This document shows positions 27,457-34,754 of a stretch of 34,837 nucleotides of DNA, in pieces (the stretch's first letter is position 1; each line of letters opens with the position of its first letter). A program made the position numbers and the translations under genes. The notes under the pieces are model-generated. The model did not search any database. It worked only from the letters and a program-made list of their open reading frames with translations, and was not told the DNA's origin. Source of the DNA: Bdellovibrionales bacterium (lineage in GTDB: Bacteria; Bdellovibrionota_C; UBA2361; SZUA-149); NCBI GenBank assembly GCA_020434415.1, contig JAGRAW010000007.1:1-34837 (forward strand), given 5' to 3'.

Positions 27457-28146
27457 ATGACGGAATCTAGAAAGCCGAAAGGTATGGTCGGTTCGCTTTG
27501 CCTACTCGTGTTGTCCTTCGTCATCCTGGCGTCCGGCTGCCGTGCCGCGGAGCGGGCGGATGAAGCTGTGCGCTGGCACGACCAAGGCTTCGCGTTGTAC
27601 AGAGAAGGAAAGCTCGATGAGGCGGAGGCTGCCTACAAAAGGGCCCTAGAGTTACGGCCTGACTATCCGCAGGTCCACATCGGGCTCGGTAACATTTATG
27701 AGGATCAAGGAAAGTTCGAGAAAGCGATTGCTGAATACAACGCCGCGCTGAAAGATTACCCCAAGCATCTTATGGCGCTGATGAACATCGGCAATGCGTA
27801 CCGTCGGCAAGGCGACCTGGAGAAGGCGCTCGACTATGTGTGGAAAGCGGCAGAATACTCGCCGGGTGAAGGCTGGATTGTTGATAATCTCGGCAACATT
27901 TATGAACAGGCGGGTGATCTCGAGAAAGCTATCGAACAGTATCGCAAGGCGGTCGAGCTCGAGCCACATGATCCGGAGTTTCAAACGGACCTAGCGAACG
28001 CATATCTCAAACAGGGAAACAAGCAGGCAGCGCTTTCGCACTATCGTGCACTACTCCACATAGTGCAGGGCCTTGAGCAGTATCAGAAAGAAGAGACCTT
28101 CGCTCGTAGCATGATTGCCGAGGTGAGCGAGGATATTGGAAAATAG
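27457..28146 (+). CDS. TPR-repeat lipoprotein
   Basis: About 229 aa. A basic N-region (TESRKPKG) and hydrophobic core end at SFVILASGC, a likely lipobox, so the protein is probably anchored in the envelope facing the periplasm. About five tetratricopeptide repeats follow (ALYREGKLDEAEAAYKRALE, GNIYEDQGKFEKAIAEYNAA, GNAYRRQGDLEKALDYVWKA, GNIYEQAGDLEKAIEQYRKA, ANAYLKQGNKQAALSHYRAL), a scaffold for protein contacts. The start is unsettled: ATGs occur at 27403, 27457 and 27484. The first gives an overlong N-region; the latter two have purine-rich sequence very close upstream. No catalytic domain is visible. Confidence 0.87.
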   Translation: MTESRKPKGMVGSLCLLVLSFVILASGCRAAERADEAVRWHDQGFALYREGKLDEAEAAYKRALELRPDYPQVHIGLGNIYEDQGKFEKAIAEYNAALKDYPKHLMALMNIGNAYRRQGDLEKALDYVWKAAEYSPGEGWIVDNLGNIYEQAGDLEKAIEQYRKAVELEPHDPEFQTDLANAYLKQGNKQAALSHYRALLHIVQGLEQYQKEETFARSMIAEVSEDIGK

Positions 28147-28184
28147 CTTCGAAGGCGAACGACGGTAAACAACGAGGAATCACT

Positions 28185-29366
28185 ATGGCTTTATCACCGG
28201 TCTTTCTCTGTGCGCCGAAACGTACTGCCATCGGAAGTTTCCATGGAGCACTTGCTGATGTTCCGGCTCCGGACCTGGGGGCCCACGTTATTCGAGCAGT
28301 GCTCGAATCTGCCGGTGTCGCTCCCGACAGTATCCAGGAGGTCATCCTCGGTTGTGTACTGATGGCGGGATGCGGTCAAGCGCCCGCGCGTCAAGCGGCG
28401 CTCGGTGCAGGGCTGCCAAACACGGTCCAAGCGATGACCATAAACAAGGTTTGTAGTAGCGGACTGAAGGCGGTAATGCTTGCCGCTGACGCCGTTCGAT
28501 TGGGCCGTGCGGATGCGGTGGTTGCTGGAGGAGTCGAGAATATGTCACGAGCTCCTTACCTCCTACCTCAAATGCGCTCGGGCGCGCGTCTTGGCCATAC
28601 GCTGGCTGAGGATAGTGTTATCAAGGACGCTCTGTGGGATGTGTATAACGACCTACACATGGGGAACTGCGCCGAGCTTTGTGCACGGGAGTACGGGTTT
28701 AGTAGGGAGGCTCAAGATGCCTACGCAATTGAGAGCTATCGACGGGCAACTACCGCAATCGCGGAAGGCGCATTTCGCGAGGAAATAACGCCGTTTGAAG
28801 TCCGTCGAGGACGGGCTACCGAGACGTTTGCCGTCGACGAAGAGCCGGGCCGCGGCATCCCGGAAAAGATGCCAAGCCTCCGACCGGTTTTTCAGAAGGA
28901 CGGTACCGTGACGGCCGCCAACGCCAGTTCCATCAATGACGGCGCAGCAGCACTGCTGGTATGCTCGGAAGCCTATGTGCGGCAGCAGCAACTCGAGCCT
29001 TTCGCCCAAATACTCGGCCAGGGCGTGAACGCTCAGGCACCGGAGTGGTTCACTACCGCTCCCGTAGGAGCAGTCCGACGTGCGCTAGATGACGCGTCCC
29101 TCACGGTCGACCGAATCGATCTGTTCGAGATTAATGAAGCTTTCGCCGCAGTCGCACTTGCATGTCAAAAGGATCTGCAGATCCCGCACGAAAAACTTAA
29201 CGTGCGTGGAGGCGCTGTCGCGCTGGGGCATCCCGTGGGTGCATCCGGGGCAAGAATACTCACCACCCTTCTTCATGCGATGAAGCAGCGTGCCGTGAAG
29301 CGCGGCGCTGTCGGCATTTGTAATGGCGGCGGTGAGGCGACCGCTATGGTCGTCGAGCGAGTGTAG
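28185..29366 (+). CDS. Acetyl-CoA C-acetyltransferase (thiolase)
   Basis: 393 aa, the size of biosynthetic thiolases. It condenses two acetyl-CoA to acetoacetyl-CoA or the reverse. Active-site Cys C90 lies in INKVCSSGLKA; H349 in GHPVGASGAR; C379 in CNGGGEA, where most family members have CIGGGxG. NEAFA in LFEINEAFAAVAL is present. The ATG has GAGGA 8 nt upstream. It stands alone: no phaB, hydroxyacyl-CoA dehydrogenase or CoA-transferase gene is adjacent, so the pathway (PHB, fatty acid or ketone metabolism) cannot be assigned. Confidence 0.95.
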   Translation: MALSPVFLCAPKRTAIGSFHGALADVPAPDLGAHVIRAVLESAGVAPDSIQEVILGCVLMAGCGQAPARQAALGAGLPNTVQAMTINKVCSSGLKAVMLAADAVRLGRADAVVAGGVENMSRAPYLLPQMRSGARLGHTLAEDSVIKDALWDVYNDLHMGNCAELCAREYGFSREAQDAYAIESYRRATTAIAEGAFREEITPFEVRRGRATETFAVDEEPGRGIPEKMPSLRPVFQKDGTVTAANASSINDGAAALLVCSEAYVRQQQLEPFAQILGQGVNAQAPEWFTTAPVGAVRRALDDASLTVDRIDLFEINEAFAAVALACQKDLQIPHEKLNVRGGAVALGHPVGASGARILTTLLHAMKQRAVKRGAVGICNGGGEATAMVVERV

Positions 29367-29442
29367 CGTCTCGGGAGATTGTAAGTTGGCCCCAATCTGT
29401 ACAGGGATGGGTGCCACCTTAAAATCTATCTTGGTGCGCGCT

Positions 29443-30030
29443 CTAACTGTTCGCTACTTTCTTTTGCTCCGGCATTGCAGAGAGCAGGTGGCTTAAATCC
29501 ACCGGGCGGTAATGCGCGGGCTTGCGAACCTTCCCCGAGGCATCTTTTCCGACGGCGAAATAGGTATCAGCGATCAATAGAACTTCCACGCTGACCACCT
29601 CTTGCGGCCATTCGACTTCACGCTCGCAGTGCCAGGCTTCATTCGGCAACGGCCCGGTCTCGCCTGCCCAATCGGTAAGCGCGACGAACTTCTCCAGGTT
29701 ATTGTCACAGACGAGCTCGTAGGCTTCCCGAAGAGGAAGACCGAAAGCAGACGAATTCCAAAACATCGTATAGGCCACATCGGCGAGGCCATCGAGCATC
29801 TCCAGCTCGTCAGGCTCCGAGGCCGCCTCGTATTTTAGGTCATTCGGGTCGGTAATTGCGACGCCCTGGACGATCGGCGTGACCCCAAGGCCGTGAATGA
29901 CATACTCGAGGACTTCCGACAGGAGCAGCTGTGCGCCCAGCCGCCGTTGCTCCGGTGTGCCGATGGTAAATGCTGCGGGTGGCTGCTGTCCTGCCAGCGT
30001 CAGAAACTGCCGTACTTTTTCGTCTTTCAC
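29443..30030 (-). CDS. MazG/phosphoribosyl-ATP pyrophosphohydrolase-like protein
   Basis: 195 aa. An all-alpha NTP pyrophosphatase core is indicated by SEVLEYV with E39 and E42 (ExxE) and EMLDGLADVAY with E77, D80 and D84, the usual Mg-binding set. NNLEKFVALTDW near 110-121 fits the third helix. The C-terminal 60 residues (AVGKDASGKVRKPAHYRPVDL) resemble the tail of the PRA-PH-like proteins said to remove non-canonical nucleotides. GTG start with an excellent AGGAGG 6 nt upstream. It is convergent with the thiolase and divergent from the Rieske-like gene. Substrate unknown. Confidence 0.82.
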   Translation of the reverse strand: MKDEKVRQFLTLAGQQPPAAFTIGTPEQRRLGAQLLLSEVLEYVIHGLGVTPIVQGVAITDPNDLKYEAASEPDELEMLDGLADVAYTMFWNSSAFGLPLREAYELVCDNNLEKFVALTDWAGETGPLPNEAWHCEREVEWPQEVVSVEVLLIADTYFAVGKDASGKVRKPAHYRPVDLSHLLSAMPEQKKVANS

Positions 30031-30106
30031 CGGTAACCTCCTATTCGTATAAGCCCAACAGTTCGAGCATCGTTCTACGGTTCGGTCAAGCGCTCAATAA
30101 AATGGT

Positions 30107-30189
30107 GAAAATAAAATGGTGACAGAGACGAATATTCCTATTTGCCGGAAGCAAATAGGAATATTCGTCTCTGTCACCATTTTATTTTC
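30107..30189. repeat. Perfect inverted repeat, 39-bp arms and 5-nt loop (REP/MITE-like)
   Basis: Arms 30107-30145 and 30151-30189 are perfectly complementary around the loop CGGAA. The core of each arm contains GGTGACAGAGACGAATATTCC-type sequence, cut here to under 20 bases: GTGACAGAGACGAATATT. A 13-bp piece (AATAAAATGGTGA) also occurs as a direct repeat at 30096-30108 and 30110-30122. I associate such sequences with REP-type palindromes mobilised by RAYT (IS200/Y1-type) transposases. None is in the window, so the link is inference. It sits between divergent genes, 45 nt upstream of the Rieske-like ATG. Confidence 0.9.
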
Positions 30190-30233
30190 CGAGCGCACAT
30201 TTACCAAAAAGTGTGTGATAACAGGGGATAGCA

Positions 30234-30851
30234 ATGTGCAAGGAACACCAGAAGCAGCCTCCCGCCGTAAGTCGACGGCGATTTCTTCACGCGGCCGGCG
30301 TGGGGGTCGGGGTGCTTTTTTTGCTGCCCGGTTGCGAACGCCACCGCTATATTCGACCGGGGGGGGAGCTTGATTTGGGCGCGGTCGAGGATTTGCTCTA
30401 TTCAAGCGTCCATATTCGCAGTAAGGCGATCCTGCTGTTCCGCGATGCTGACGGATGGGCAGCGCTGAGTACGCGATGTACTTACCGTGGCTGTGATTTG
30501 ACCCATCAGGAGCCTGTGCTGCTCTGTCCTTGCTGTCGGACCCGGTATTCGTTGGACGGCATTCCACATCAGGGCTGGCCGGCGACGAGGCCTCTGCCAT
30601 GGGTCGATTTGGCGTATCGCGAGGGCCATATCTGGGCCAATCCGGGAACGGTACGTCCACCAGGATGGCGCTTCTCGACCCCGGAGATCGAAGAAGCGGT
30701 CCGAAAACTGCGGCTTCGTGTTCGTGAGGAAAAGCTCCGCGACGAGGTCGCGATTCCGAGCGGTCTCAAAGGCACCGGTGACGGAGAAGCAGGGACAATG
30801 TTTCTCGAAGAGGACCCAAATCTCATCCACGAACTCAAGATGATCAAGTAA
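30234..30851 (+). CDS. Tat-exported Rieske-like protein with substituted cluster ligands
   Basis: 205 aa. The N-terminus has a twin-arginine motif SRRRFL (13-18), a hydrophobic stretch and a lipobox LLPGC (C34), so it is probably exported folded and lipid-anchored. Residues 82-101 read CTYRGC and, after a spacer, CPCC, where a Rieske domain has CTHxGC and CPCH. The two Cys ligands (C82, C98) and the disulfide Cys (C87, C100) are kept, but the His ligands are Tyr84 and Cys101. It therefore cannot bind a standard 2Cys-2His [2Fe-2S] cluster; it may bind another metal site or none. The C-terminal 80 residues are helical and charged. The ATG has AGGGG 8 nt upstream. No cytochrome b or dioxygenase partner is adjacent. 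Confidence 0.8.
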   Translation: MCKEHQKQPPAVSRRRFLHAAGVGVGVLFLLPGCERHRYIRPGGELDLGAVEDLLYSSVHIRSKAILLFRDADGWAALSTRCTYRGCDLTHQEPVLLCPCCRTRYSLDGIPHQGWPATRPLPWVDLAYREGHIWANPGTVRPPGWRFSTPEIEEAVRKLRLRVREEKLRDEVAIPSGLKGTGDGEAGTMFLEEDPNLIHELKMIK

Positions 30852-30920
30852 TTGAGGATGCAACTAACGTAAGAAGCACCGTCCTTACGAGAGCATCCAT
30901 TTAGAGCCCTCTACTCGCCG

Positions 30921-30932
30921 TGATCTAGATCA
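30921..30932. promoter_or_regulatory. Candidate CRP/FNR-family binding site
   Basis: TGATCTAGATCA has the TGAT-N4-ATCA core of FNR/ANR-type boxes, and CTAG is a common spacer in such sites. It lies 105 bp upstream of the small gene at 31038 and 69 bp after the Rieske-like stop. A CGTAAG/CTTACG hairpin lies just before it (near 30868-30889). Confidence 0.4.
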
Positions 30933-31037
30933 TCACGCGGAAGCCCGCATCGATCGACCAGTACTCAGAATCGTATCGGAAAGAGCGGGAGCGCGCTTCC
31001 CGGAGAAGAAATTTCAATGTTCGCGAATGTTTGACCT

Positions 31038-31412
31038 ATGGCGAAGTTACCATTCGATCCCTTCTCACATCCCTACGCCTTCTTTACTTGTCGTGGTCCC
31101 AGACAGAATAAATGGCATTTCGCCGCAAATGCTGACGAGCTGCGCCCGCTGGCGCAACGAACGGCGAAACAGCTCGGCTATCCGATTCGCATCTTTCGCG
31201 TAATCAAGAACCAAGAAAAGGCTCGTCCGGACGGGTTTCTGATCGTTCGACGAATTCTCGGGGCCTACGGTTCCGGTCCCAAGGAAATAGAGTGGACGAG
31301 AGTGGATACGGAAGAGGCCGCGCGAACGCTCCGAGATGTGAGTTGCGGCCCTACGCCCTATTTCGCACTTTCAATTGCTGAGACCCACGAACCGACACAA
31401 GGGGGAAGGTAA
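31038..31412 (+). CDS. Small protein of unknown function
   Basis: 124 aa, soluble, mixed charge, no signal peptide or membrane segment, no recognised domain. Arg/Pro-rich pieces (RGPRQNKWHFAANADELRPL, YPIRIFRVIKNQEKARPDGF) and a hydrophobic strand (FLIVRRILGAYG) look like a small alpha/beta protein. ATG start, weak ribosome-binding site. Coding style matches the neighbours and no better overlapping frame exists. It faces the zinc-ribbon gene convergently and lies behind an FNR-like dyad. Confidence 0.62.
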   Translation: MAKLPFDPFSHPYAFFTCRGPRQNKWHFAANADELRPLAQRTAKQLGYPIRIFRVIKNQEKARPDGFLIVRRILGAYGSGPKEIEWTRVDTEEAARTLRDVSCGPTPYFALSIAETHEPTQGGR

Positions 31413-31479
31413 GTCCGCGACCGACGGAGCCTTCGCAAACTTGCTTCGGTAGTTTCAACGCTACCACTGAAGGGTCGGC

Positions 31480-31713
31480 TCAGAAGAGACGAGGCTCGTC
31501 GCTCATCGTGGGGCGCAATGTTGCAACTACGCCCAACTGCATGCCGCACTGGTGACAGGAAAACTCTCCAGAGGAACAGCCGTCGTCGGAGACAACTCCC
31601 TCGGCAGACTGTCGCCAATGGCATTCGGGGCAAAGAATCAATTTCTCACGTCCGCTATCATAGTACTGAACCATGACGCGATCATCTATTTTATAGGCTC
31701 TGATATTCAGCAT
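31480..31713 (-). CDS. Small zinc-ribbon-like protein
   Basis: 77 aa. Two CxxC knuckles, C28/C31 (LCPECHWRQ) and C53/C56 (SCHQCGMQL), are spaced as in a zinc ribbon; C46 is extra. The N-terminus is a beta-rich stretch (RVMVQYYDSGREKLIL). The ATG at 31713 is preferred over one at 31764, which adds 17 unrelated residues; the ribosome-binding site is weak for both. Function cannot be told from sequence; regulatory or RNA/protein-binding roles are common for such proteins. Confidence 0.6.
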   Translation of the reverse strand: MLNIRAYKIDDRVMVQYYDSGREKLILCPECHWRQSAEGVVSDDGCSSGEFSCHQCGMQLGVVATLRPTMSDEPRLF

Positions 31714-31882
31714 TGTCGTCCACTCAAGGGCGTTGTCGTTTCGACGACCGTGATGCGACCACAATCGTCACGGCGGACAGTAACGCTAGGAAGCGAGCGA
31801 CGGAAATTGATTCTTCAAATTGTGGTGATTAGCATTGCCAATTGGAAGAAGTCCTGGGCGAGGTGCCGACGGCCTTCCTGAG

Positions 31883-32719
31883 CTACGAGCCCAGCTCGGC
31901 ATCTGCTAGCTGGCGCGCCTTTTCGGATTTCTTCTTCTTGGAATGAGCTGCCGGAAGCTCAGGTTCCGGAGCGGGTTTCGCCGGCTCTGTCCACGCTCCT
32001 TCTTCCTCGTGATAACGAGGAGCGGGCGCACCATAGCCGTAACCGGGCCAGTAATAGGGCACCGGGTATTGGCTGTAGCCCAAGTGTCGAACGGGGATGC
32101 GCTCCAGGGCAGTGGGAAACGAACCGGTTCTAAGCAAGCGGGTGATCTCATCGGTCTTGGTCATCTCGACGCTACCTGCGGAGATGACCAAGGAGGATCT
32201 CGGATCAAGCACTCTGGTGTTGAGGTAGACGCGCACCGGTGACACGGTATAGGTGCCGACGACGAGCGCCGAGATATCCTGCATCCCCCGCAGGGTTCGG
32301 GTATCTCGCGACAGGCCGAATTCCCCCTTATCGAACATTATCTGCATTGCATCGGAAGCGCGGACTTCGACGACGTTGTACCCACGCATCGCCAGTTCGC
32401 TCATTAATTGTTCGGAAAGCACTCGGCCAAAGCTCGAACTTTGGTAAAGATTGTCGATGTCTACGAAGGTAGTTACCGCGATCGGGCCGCTAATGCTGCC
32501 CTTGAAATATGCGTGAATCTGGTCCGCTAGATAACTCGTCTTAAATCTACCAACAGACTGATTCTCGGGGTCTGAAATCGGTATTGCCCAGTACGCGGGC
32601 AAGTCGTGATAGCGCTTACTGCAGCCGCTGAAAGCTCCGAAGAGTAAGATAGAGACGACGAATGAAACGCCCCACAACCACCAGCTTTTGGCCGCTTCGC
32701 TGGAACATCTTGTCTTCAT
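31883..32719 (-). CDS. FlgO-family outer-membrane lipoprotein
   Basis: About 278 aa from the ATG at 32719 (a GTG at 32728 is the alternative). A signal peptide ends at LLFGAFSGC. The core (ADQIHAYFKG, PIAVTTFVDIDNLYQSSSFG, LSEQLMSELAMRGYNVVEVR, ALVVGTYTVSPVRVYLNTRV) matches the FlgO domain, first described for a Vibrio outer-membrane protein needed for motility. No flagellar gene is in the window, so a flagellar role is not supported here. The tail (about 215-278) is Tyr/Pro/Lys-rich. Its 5' end overlaps the next gene on the opposite strand by 58 nt. Confidence 0.88.
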   Translation of the reverse strand: MKTRCSSEAAKSWWLWGVSFVVSILLFGAFSGCSKRYHDLPAYWAIPISDPENQSVGRFKTSYLADQIHAYFKGSISGPIAVTTFVDIDNLYQSSSFGRVLSEQLMSELAMRGYNVVEVRASDAMQIMFDKGEFGLSRDTRTLRGMQDISALVVGTYTVSPVRVYLNTRVLDPRSSLVISAGSVEMTKTDEITRLLRTGSFPTALERIPVRHLGYSQYPVPYYWPGYGYGAPAPRYHEEEGAWTEPAKPAPEPELPAAHSKKKKSEKARQLADAELGS

Positions 32720-33429
32720 TGCAAACACTCGCTTTGTCGTCGCTGCTCGTCACGAGCGGCTGTAGTTTCACCGGGTTCCCTAAAAAGACCGATGGATGCA
32801 AGAGTCGGACCTACGTGAACGCTGGACTTTTGGACTACCTAAGTAATCGATACGATTCAGAACAGCTTCCTCGCCTGGCGATCCTGCCGTTCAATGTGCC
32901 GGAAAATTTTGCTCCTCCGGGGAACGAATCGCACCACTACGGGCGAGACCTCGCCCAGCTCTTTCATCGCGAATTGCTGAAAGCTTCAGATTTCGGAATT
33001 ATCGAAGTCTTCAATCGCGACCGATGGCCCGGCAAAAGGGCGGAATTCAATGCGGGCAACTACCAGGCGATGCAACTCGCCCGTAACGCCGGGTATGATT
33101 TCGTGCTGGTCGGCTATCTCGAGGACATCATCAACGAGACGGATCTGAGCGTCCTGACAAGGGTGATCGACACTTCCAACGGCGTGACTGTGTGGTATGG
33201 GCGGACCGTGGTCTACTCCAATGACCGTCCGCTGCGACGCACGCTGGCGGAGTATACCTTCGGGTTCGTTGAAGACCGACCGGATCTTTTCGGCTTTCCG
33301 GAGCGCGCAGAGCGGATGGCGCGTTGCACCGTTGAGCACATTCTGAAAGGGGAGGTAATTCAAGAGGAACAGCCGACACGGCTCGGCCAGTTCGGTCTTC
33401 AGCCGCCTGTGTCGGAGCAACTCGAGTAG
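32662..33429 (+). CDS. Lipoprotein, possible CsgG/TolB-N-like fold, function unknown
   Basis: 255 aa. The N-terminus has Arg residues at 3 and 13, a hydrophobic stretch and LLVTSGC (C34), a lipobox-like site. The body starts LPRLAILPFNVPENFAPPG and continues RDLAQLFHRELLKASDFGIIEV and GYDFVLVGYLEDIIN. This order resembles the CsgG/TolB-N/FlgO-like lipoproteins of the opposite gene, but the family is not recognised firmly. Later starts inside the signal region (TTG codons) are possible. The 5' end overlaps the FlgO-family gene antiparallel; it may be a functional partner. Confidence 0.72.
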   Translation: MKRPTTTSFWPLRWNILSSLQTLALSSLLVTSGCSFTGFPKKTDGCKSRTYVNAGLLDYLSNRYDSEQLPRLAILPFNVPENFAPPGNESHHYGRDLAQLFHRELLKASDFGIIEVFNRDRWPGKRAEFNAGNYQAMQLARNAGYDFVLVGYLEDIINETDLSVLTRVIDTSNGVTVWYGRTVVYSNDRPLRRTLAEYTFGFVEDRPDLFGFPERAERMARCTVEHILKGEVIQEEQPTRLGQFGLQPPVSEQLE

Positions 33430-33442
33430 CCGTGCGCTTCCG

Positions 33443-33472
33443 CTTAGAGCTTATCCATGAATATGCTCTAAG
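33443..33472. terminator. Hairpin between convergent lipoprotein and fabD genes
   Basis: CTTAGAGC (33443-33450) pairs with GCTCTAAG (33465-33472) around 14 nt. The right arm covers the fabD stop codon. No T tract on either side, so termination is suggested only by the stem and the convergent position. Confidence 0.45.
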
Positions 33473-34382
33473 ATTCGAGCGCAGCTTTCACCTTGTCGAT
33501 CGATCCCGTGTCGTAGACTTCGAGGCGCTGCACATCATTGGTGATGCGCTTCAGCAATTTCGTTAACACGCCGCCGGGTCCAAACTCGACGCAGTGGGAT
33601 AGCTTCTCGCCTGCAACCATCGCAAGCATTGAATCGGTCCATCGCACGGTACCGCACACCTGTCGCTTCAGGAGCTCTCGGGCATCGCTGCCGGAGGTAA
33701 CAGGTTGCGCCGTCACGTTGGCATAGACCGGGAAGGCAGGCTCGTTGAACGTGGTCGCGTCTAAGTCGGCCGCGAGCTTGGCGGCTGCCGGGGTCATCAG
33801 GCGGCAGTGAAAGGGAGCACTGACGTTGAGCGGAATCAGTTTGCCGCCCTTCATGGCCTGACTGAAGGCTTCCACTCCCTGCGCATCGCCGGCGACGACA
33901 GTCTGCCCGGGACTGTTCAAATTCGCGATTTCGCAAACACCTTCTTCAATTGACTCGATGACAGCCTGTATCTCCTCTTCCGAAGGTCCCATCACCGCGA
34001 GCATTTTGCCTTCACCCACGGGCACGGCTTCCTGCATGTAACGACCTCGTTTATGGACCAAGCTGACGGCGTCGCCAAAGCTGAGTACTCCGGCGCTGAC
34101 AAGGGCTGTGTATTCACCAAGGCTATGGCCGGCGGCGGAATGAATTTGGATACCGGCGGCGACGAAACAAGCGTAGCTCGTCGAGAGAATTGCCGGCTGA
34201 CTATTTTGCGTCAGGGTGAGCTCTTCCAGCGGGCCTTCAAAGCAAAGTTTCGAGAGAGCGAATCCCAGCGACCGATCTGCTTCAGCAAACACGTCTCGAG
34301 CTTCCGAGTTAGCGTCTGCAAGCTCGCGCCCCATCCCGACTTGCTGTGACCCTTGCCCCGGAAATAGACCACCGATGCGCAT
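33468..34382 (-). CDS. fabD: Malonyl CoA-acyl carrier protein transacylase
   Basis: 304 aa. It loads malonyl onto ACP for fatty acid synthesis. It has GLFPGQGSQ at the N-terminus, active-site S87 in GHSLGEY, a YMQEAV segment near 115-120 and catalytic H192 in VSAPFHCRLM. The ATG has GGAGG 4 nt upstream. The gene stands alone: a lipoprotein gene faces it downstream, and more than 370 bases without a clear gene lie upstream. In many bacteria fabD lies with fabH, fabG and acpP; that arrangement is not seen here. Confidence 0.96.
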   Translation of the reverse strand: MRIGGLFPGQGSQQVGMGRELADANSEARDVFAEADRSLGFALSKLCFEGPLEELTLTQNSQPAILSTSYACFVAAGIQIHSAAGHSLGEYTALVSAGVLSFGDAVSLVHKRGRYMQEAVPVGEGKMLAVMGPSEEEIQAVIESIEEGVCEIANLNSPGQTVVAGDAQGVEAFSQAMKGGKLIPLNVSAPFHCRLMTPAAAKLAADLDATTFNEPAFPVYANVTAQPVTSGSDARELLKRQVCGTVRWTDSMLAMVAGEKLSHCVEFGPGGVLTKLLKRITNDVQRLEVYDTGSIDKVKAALES

Positions 34383-34754
34383 ATCGCCTCCATCTGAAAC
34401 TGAATTCTTATAGGTTAGAGAAAAGCCTTCCGCCCGCTCCGCCGCAAGAGAGGACTGTGAGAGCGGGTATTGGCTAACCTCGTCAGTCAGCCGAGCGGCT
34501 GCCGAACGGCGCCCAGCTTATCAATTCAGGTGTGGTTTACAAGCAGGGGGCGGGCGAAAATACTCGAAGTAAATTCAGGCGCTTAGTTCGATAATGCAGT
34601 TCTTGGCTTTCTTGCTGAAGAATTTAGCCGGGCCTGTCACATGGAGTAGTAACTACTACACATCAGTTAAATACTTATTTAAGTGATACGCTTCATGCGT
34701 CGATGAAATATCCAGGGTGGCAAGTTTGAAGCGGCCAGGTTTTGGCTAGATTTT
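34383..34754. other. Intergenic region right of fabD, no credible gene
   Basis: About 370 bases with no convincing ORF. The fabD promoter should lie here; TATAAG on the minus strand (about 34409-34414) is a weak -10 candidate. Two dyads are seen in an AT-richer part: AGTAGT-A-ACTACT (34645-34657) and TTAAATA-CT-TATTTAA (34667-34682). They could be operators for a gene entering on the right. Confidence 0.45.

Noticed and set aside
31883-32719. Flagellar function for the FlgO-family protein
   Set aside because: No flagellar gene is present in the window; the domain also occurs outside flagellar loci.
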